Of a stretch of DNA of 64,000 nt, positions 60,116 to 64,000 are shown piece by piece. This DNA is from FEN-1088 sp031407985 (GTDB taxonomy: Bacteria > Myxococcota_A > Polyangia > Fen-1088), in assembly GCA_031407985.1 (NCBI GenBank), contig JANOJB010000133.1, positions 10,570-74,569 on the forward strand. Reading direction: 5' to 3'. The notes under the pieces were generated by a model. The model worked only from the letters and a program-made list of their open reading frames with translations. It did no database searches and was not told the DNA's origin. The translations under genes and the position numbers were made by a program. Within the stretch, counting starts at the first letter, position 1. Each line of letters starts with the position of its first letter.

Positions 60116-62557
60116 CTACACCTCGCAGTCGACGATCACGGTCGTGCCCGCCGGCGCGTACGGTACCAGGTTGCCCTTCACCGCTTTGCCGTCGATGGTC
60201 AGCTTGGCCATTGCCGAACCGCCGCTGTTCTTGACGCGGATCTGGTATTCGGCGCCGCGGCACTTGCGCGTGATGGTGAAGCTGGGCACGTCCTTGCCGA
60301 TGCAGGGCTGAACCAGCAACCCCTCGTATTCGGGACGGATTCCCAGGATGTATTGCGAGATCGCGACGAAGTTCCACGCGGCCGTTCCCGTCAGCCAGGA
60401 ATTCTTGGCCTCGCCGTGCCGAACCGCGTCCTTGCCCGCGATCATCTGTGCGTAGACGTACGGCTCCAGGCGATGGATTTCGCTGATCTCCTCCAGGTAC
60501 GCGGGCGTGATCTTCTTGTAGTACTCGAACGCGCGGTCCCCGCGCCCGATCACGGTCTCGGCGATCATGATCCACGGGTTGTTGTGGCAAAAAATGCCGG
60601 CGTTTTCCTTGTAGCCCGGTGGGTACGACGTGATCTCGCCCAGTTCGACGTGATACTCGGTGAACGGCGGGTTGTTCAGCACGATGCCGTACCGCGTGTC
60701 CAACCGCTCCTTCACCGCGTCCAACGCCTTCTTCGCCTCGCCCGTCTTGGCGCCGATCCCGGCCATCACGCAGAAGCCCTGCGGCTCGATGAAGATCTGC
60801 GCTTCCTTGTTGTCCTTGCTGCCGACCTTGTTGCCGTAAAAGTCATACGCGCGCAGGAACCATTCACCGTCCCAGCCGTGTTTCAGCACGACGTCGGTCA
60901 TCTTGCTGGCCTCGACCCCGGCCTGCTTGGCCTCGTCGGCCTGACCGAATTTGCCGGCCAGATACGCGTAGTCGGGGGCGACCCCCACGAACATGCCGGC
61001 GATGAAGACTGACTCCGCCGTCCGTCCCGTCTTGTTTCCCGTCGTCTGGAACGATTCGTCCGGCGTCTCGGAAAAACAGTTCAGGTTCAGGCAATCGTTC
61101 CAGTCGGCCCGCCCGATCAGCGGCAACCCGTGCGGTCCCAGGTTGTTCAGGACGTGGTGAAACGAACGTTTCAGGTGCTCGAACAACGTCGCGCTGTTCT
61201 TCGTGTCGTTGTCGAACGGAACCTGCTCGTTCAGGATCGCGAAGTCGCCCGTCTCCTTGATGTATGCGGCGACGCCAAAGATCAGCCACAACGGATCGTC
61301 GTTGAACCCGCTGCCGACGTCGTTGTTTCCACGCTTGGTCAGCGGCTGGTACTGGTGATACGCGCTGCCGTCCGCGAACTGCGTCGACGCTATGTCGATG
61401 ATCCGCTCGCGCGCGCGCTCGGGCACCAGGTGGACGAATCCCAGCAGATCCTGATTCGAATCGCGGAAGCCCATCCCACGCCCGATCCCCGTTTCGAAAT
61501 ACGAGGCGCTGCGCGACATGTTGAACGTGACCATGCACTGATAGGGATTCCAGATGTTGACCATGCGATCCAGCTTCGGATCGCCCGATTGCACCTGGTA
61601 GTACCCCAGCAATTTGGTCCAGTGATCCTTCAGTTGTTGCAACGCGCCCGCGAACTGCTCGGTGGTCGAGAACGACTTGATGACCTCGTGCGCCCGCGTC
61701 TTGTTGATGACGCCCGGCTTCTCCCATTTCTCCGCGACCGGATTTTCGATGTATCCCAGCGTGAAGACGAACGCCTTCTCCTCGCCCGGCGCCAACGTGA
61801 CGTCCAGGCAGTGCGATCCGACCGGAGCCCAACCGCTGGCGACGGAATTGCCCGGCTCGCCCTTCGCCACCACCTGCGGTTCGCCCATGCCGTTCCACAG
61901 GCCCATGAACGTCTCGCGGTCGGTGTCGAACCCGGCCACGGGCGCGTTCACGTGATAAAACGCGTAATGATCGCGGCGCTCGCGGTATTCAGTCTTGTGA
62001 TAAATGGTGTTCGCGGTGGCGGTCTTCTCGATTTCGACCTCGCCGATGCTCCAATTGCGCTGGTAGTTGGTCATGTCGTCGTACGCGTTCCACAGGCAGA
62101 ACTCCAGGTACGAAAACAGCCTGAAGGATCGCGGCGTCGTGCCGGTGTTCGTGAGACGCACCTGATGAACTTCCGCGTTCTGTCCCGTCGGAACCAGGAA
62201 CGTCACCTCGGCCCGCAGACCCTTGCGCTCGCCGGTGATCTTCGTGTAGCCAAGGCCGTGGCGGCATTCGAACGAGTCCAGCTCGGTCTTGACCGGCATG
62301 TAGGACGGCGACCAAAAGCTGCCGTCCTGCTCGCGAATGTAGAAGTAACGCCCTCCAATGTCGGTCGGCGCGTTGTTGTAGCGGTAGCGCAAGAGGCGCC
62401 GCAGCCGCGCGTCCCGGTAGAAGCAGTAACCGCCCGCCTGGTGCGAAATCAGACCGAAGAACTTCTCGGACCCGAGGTAGTTGATCCACGGGTACGGCGT
62501 CTTGGGGGTCGTGATGACGTATTCGCGATTCTTGTCGTCGAAAAAACCGAATTGCAT
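60116..62557 (-). CDS. Cellobiose phosphorylase, GH94
   Basis: The product is 813 residues with GGAGG before the ATG, the length of bacterial cellobiose phosphorylases. The N-terminal beta-sandwich begins MQFGFFDDKNREYVIT. The catalytic barrel has SASYFETGIGRGMGFRDSNQ and GLPLIGRADWNDCLNLNCFS with the general acid Asp, and QFADGSAYHQYQPLTKRGNN. It splits cellobiose with phosphate to glucose 1-phosphate and glucose in the cytoplasm, and has no signal peptide. No sugar transporter is adjacent. Confidence 0.93.
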   Translation of the reverse strand: MQFGFFDDKNREYVITTPKTPYPWINYLGSEKFFGLISHQAGGYCFYRDARLRRLLRYRYNNAPTDIGGRYFYIREQDGSFWSPSYMPVKTELDSFECRHGLGYTKITGERKGLRAEVTFLVPTGQNAEVHQVRLTNTGTTPRSFRLFSYLEFCLWNAYDDMTNYQRNWSIGEVEIEKTATANTIYHKTEYRERRDHYAFYHVNAPVAGFDTDRETFMGLWNGMGEPQVVAKGEPGNSVASGWAPVGSHCLDVTLAPGEEKAFVFTLGYIENPVAEKWEKPGVINKTRAHEVIKSFSTTEQFAGALQQLKDHWTKLLGYYQVQSGDPKLDRMVNIWNPYQCMVTFNMSRSASYFETGIGRGMGFRDSNQDLLGFVHLVPERARERIIDIASTQFADGSAYHQYQPLTKRGNNDVGSGFNDDPLWLIFGVAAYIKETGDFAILNEQVPFDNDTKNSATLFEHLKRSFHHVLNNLGPHGLPLIGRADWNDCLNLNCFSETPDESFQTTGNKTGRTAESVFIAGMFVGVAPDYAYLAGKFGQADEAKQAGVEASKMTDVVLKHGWDGEWFLRAYDFYGNKVGSKDNKEAQIFIEPQGFCVMAGIGAKTGEAKKALDAVKERLDTRYGIVLNNPPFTEYHVELGEITSYPPGYKENAGIFCHNNPWIMIAETVIGRGDRAFEYYKKITPAYLEEISEIHRLEPYVYAQMIAGKDAVRHGEAKNSWLTGTAAWNFVAISQYILGIRPEYEGLLVQPCIGKDVPSFTITRKCRGAEYQIRVKNSGGSAMAKLTIDGKAVKGNLVPYAPAGTTVIVDCEV

Positions 62558-62856
62558 GCTGCGCCTCCAGATGTGGCTAACGTCCGACTACGAAGCGTGG
62601 GAAAGCTGGACCAACCAGCAGACGGGGTTCCCAAGCGGCCGCGCATGATAACCCAGCGCCCCAGCGCCTGGCAGTGGTTTTCCCGTGTCGCGGACAGGAC
62701 TTGGCGTAGACTTCAGACGCGCTCGGCCTTCCCATTTCCGTCGCTTGGGCCGTTAACTGTGGCCGAGTTTCAAACGAGTCATTTCGGCACCAGTCGTTTG
62801 TGTTTGTTTCACGTGTTGGCGCGTGTCGTGCGCTGTTCCCAGGAGGTCGTCCCGTC
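62558..62856. other. Divergent intergenic region
   Basis: About 300 bases separate the phosphorylase and the heme lipoprotein, which read outward. No gene or clear promoter boxes are seen. An AGGAGG ribosome site at 62841-62846 precedes the lipoprotein. Confidence 0.45.
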
Positions 62857-64000
62857 ATGAACCGCTTCAAGCTTGCTTGGTCGTTCGGTAGGTCGCTGGT
62901 CGTCCCGGTCGTCGGTCTCATCGTGCTTGCGGCCGGGTGCGCGAAGGTTGAAACGACCGCCAGCCCTGGAACCGGCAGCACGACCGGCGCAGGCGGAATT
63001 CGAGGCACGTCTGGCTCCGGCGGCGGATTCGCGCCGCCACCGGTGGGAATGTGCATCGGAAAATGCGTCGATTTTCCGGCGACGCCCTACCCCGACCCAA
63101 GCGCCCCCGCGAACGCCGCGGGAATGTTCGCCGGCACCCCGCCCACCACGGGGGGACCATGCGTGGTCGAACCAGAGGACGACACCCTGTTTCCGAACAA
63201 CTGGCTGCGCCCCCGCGTGAAGTTCACCGGCGCCGCCGGCAAGTTGGTAAAGATCACGATGACGGCGCCCAACCAGACGAACGTTCTGACCGCGTACACC
63301 ATGCTGGATACGTGGGTCATGCCCAAAGAGGTTTGGGCCAACCTGCGCTTCCACCAGACCGTGGACTACGTGACGGTGAACGTCTGGGTCCAAGGGGGCG
63401 GCGCCAGCGAGGTGAGGTTCAAAACGGCGCCCGTCGGTGCGGGCGGAAGCCTGGTGTTCTGGGCCGCCAACCCCAGCCAGGTAGACAAGAACCTGGAAAC
63501 GAACTGCTCGAAGGATTTAAGCGGCCAACCGCTACCAAGCTGTTACGAGGGTGATTCTGAGCTGCAGGGATTCAAGGTTGGAGACGAAACCACCGCACGG
63601 GTTCTGGCCATTGGTCAGGTGCAGCAGCAGAGCAAGGACAATTCCAACAAGAAATCCAGGGTTCGCTGCATCGGGTGCCATGCCGCGACTCCCGGGGGCG
63701 ACTACGTGGCCTTCAACGACGGATGGCCCTGGCGGGGGGTCGTGGCGGGGGTTTCGGCCCTGAACGTCGGCATGATCCCGCCCTACGTTACCCAGGGCGG
63801 TATCCAGGATCTGTGGCAGCCCGCCTTGGGCGTGATGACATTTACGGCATCGCAATGGTCGGACGGACCCCCGAGCGATCGCATCGTCATCACGTCCTAC
63901 AGCCTCAGCTCGATCAAACAGAACGACTGGTACAACGCCCCCCGCAACGCCAGACCAAGTCTGGTGTGGTTCGATTTGGGATCACCTCCGGTCCCGCTGG
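62857..64000 (+). CDS. Heme-binding lipoprotein, 3' end outside the window
   Basis: The open frame runs from ATG 62857 (AGGAGG upstream) to the window end, 381 codons without a stop. The signal ends VLAAGC (Cys 28). A short Gly/Ser/Thr linker leads to a domain with an Ig-like stretch (WLRPRVKFTGAAGKLVKITM), then ETNCSKDLSG and CYEGDSELQG, and one c-type heme motif CIGCH at 271-275. The following HAATPGGDYVAFNDGWPWRG resembles the start of a TolB- or WD40-like propeller seen in myxobacterial lipoproteins. Probable surface electron-transfer or binding protein. Confidence 0.8.
   Translation, partial: MNRFKLAWSFGRSLVVPVVGLIVLAAGCAKVETTASPGTGSTTGAGGIRGTSGSGGGFAPPPVGMCIGKCVDFPATPYPDPSAPANAAGMFAGTPPTTGGPCVVEPEDDTLFPNNWLRPRVKFTGAAGKLVKITMTAPNQTNVLTAYTMLDTWVMPKEVWANLRFHQTVDYVTVNVWVQGGGASEVRFKTAPVGAGGSLVFWAANPSQVDKNLETNCSKDLSGQPLPSCYEGDSELQGFKVGDETTARVLAIGQVQQQSKDNSNKKSRVRCIGCHAATPGGDYVAFNDGWPWRGVVAGVSALNVGMIPPYVTQGGIQDLWQPALGVMTFTASQWSDGPPSDRIVITSYSLSSIKQNDWYNAPRNARPSLVWFDLGSPPVPL

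Noticed and set aside
1..64000. tRNA, rRNA, insertion sequences, prophage genes, oriC
   Set aside because: No matching structures, transposase or phage genes, or DnaA-box clusters were seen when reading both strands.

Overview
The window looks like a piece of a large, GC-rich (roughly two-thirds G+C) myxobacterial genome, most likely phylum Myxococcota. The evidence is the many lipoproteins with Gly/Thr/Ser-rich linkers (TGG/GTGG-type repeats), the rpoN-hpf-ptsN-hprK-rapZ-EIIA-HPr-ptsI cluster typical of deltaproteobacteria in the old sense, long-form HPF, a TIGR04551-like outer-membrane protein, and dense ATGA/GTGA translational coupling. No rRNA, tRNA, CRISPR array, insertion sequence or replication origin was recognised. 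The placement is an inference; no search was run.

Layout. 1-6.7 kb: the end of a NarL-type response regulator, then an extracytoplasmic redox block: TlpA-like lipoprotein, a minus-strand DUF2271-DUF4266-DUF3570 operon, two small c-type-heme lipoproteins and a DsbD lacking its N-terminal domain. 6.7-13 kb: a LysR regulator divergent from an exported protein of unknown function, a GH3 xylosidase/glucosidase coupled to a small secreted protein, and a lectin-like lipoprotein. 13.2-19.8 kb: MoxR-DUF58-...-BatA/VWA, split by a Cys/Gly-rich lipoprotein and an opposite-strand pair that looks like a lactonase plus FAH-fold hydrolase for non-phosphorylative L-fucose-type sugar catabolism. 20-28.8 kb: a kelch-like membrane protein, a small lipoprotein in a locally AT-rich patch, NagZ, methylmalonyl-CoA epimerase, an outer-membrane protein, a TPR protein and an FTR1 iron permease.

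28.8-38.6 kb is the informational and regulatory core: rpoN, hpf, ptsN (EIIA-Ntr), hprK, rapZ, EIIA-Man, HPr, ptsI and a GNAT acetyltransferase read as one minus-strand cluster, with pyrG upstream. There is no sugar permease (EIIB/EIIC), so this PTS is probably purely regulatory and linked to sigma-54. 38.7-44.3 kb: a stand-alone receiver, a DCC thiol oxidoreductase, a DUF2723-like membrane protein, ribF, a small helper protein, dapA and dapB. 44.7-47.3 kb: a DUF1566 lipoprotein and a cytochrome/carbohydrate-binding-like protein that appears to lack its export signal. 47.5-50.9 kb: murQ-anmK (peptidoglycan recycling, with nagZ at 23 kb) and a remarkable lipoprotein with 22 cysteines mostly at 4-residue spacing.

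50.9-64 kb: a DapB-like dehydrogenase coupled to an 815-residue methyltransferase-plus-coiled-coil protein, a small conserved protein, an L,D-transpeptidase lipoprotein coupled to a PEGA-like protein, a second lectin-like lipoprotein paralogous to the one at 12 kb, an orphan antitoxin-like gene, a decayed kelch fragment, a DUF433-DUF5615 toxin-antitoxin pair, a GH94 cellobiose phosphorylase, and the start of a heme-binding lipoprotein that runs off the window. The most unusual items are the methyltransferase/coiled-coil fusion, the Cys-repeat lipoprotein, rpoN with no usual start codon covering its conserved N-terminus, and the redox block at 1-6.7 kb.
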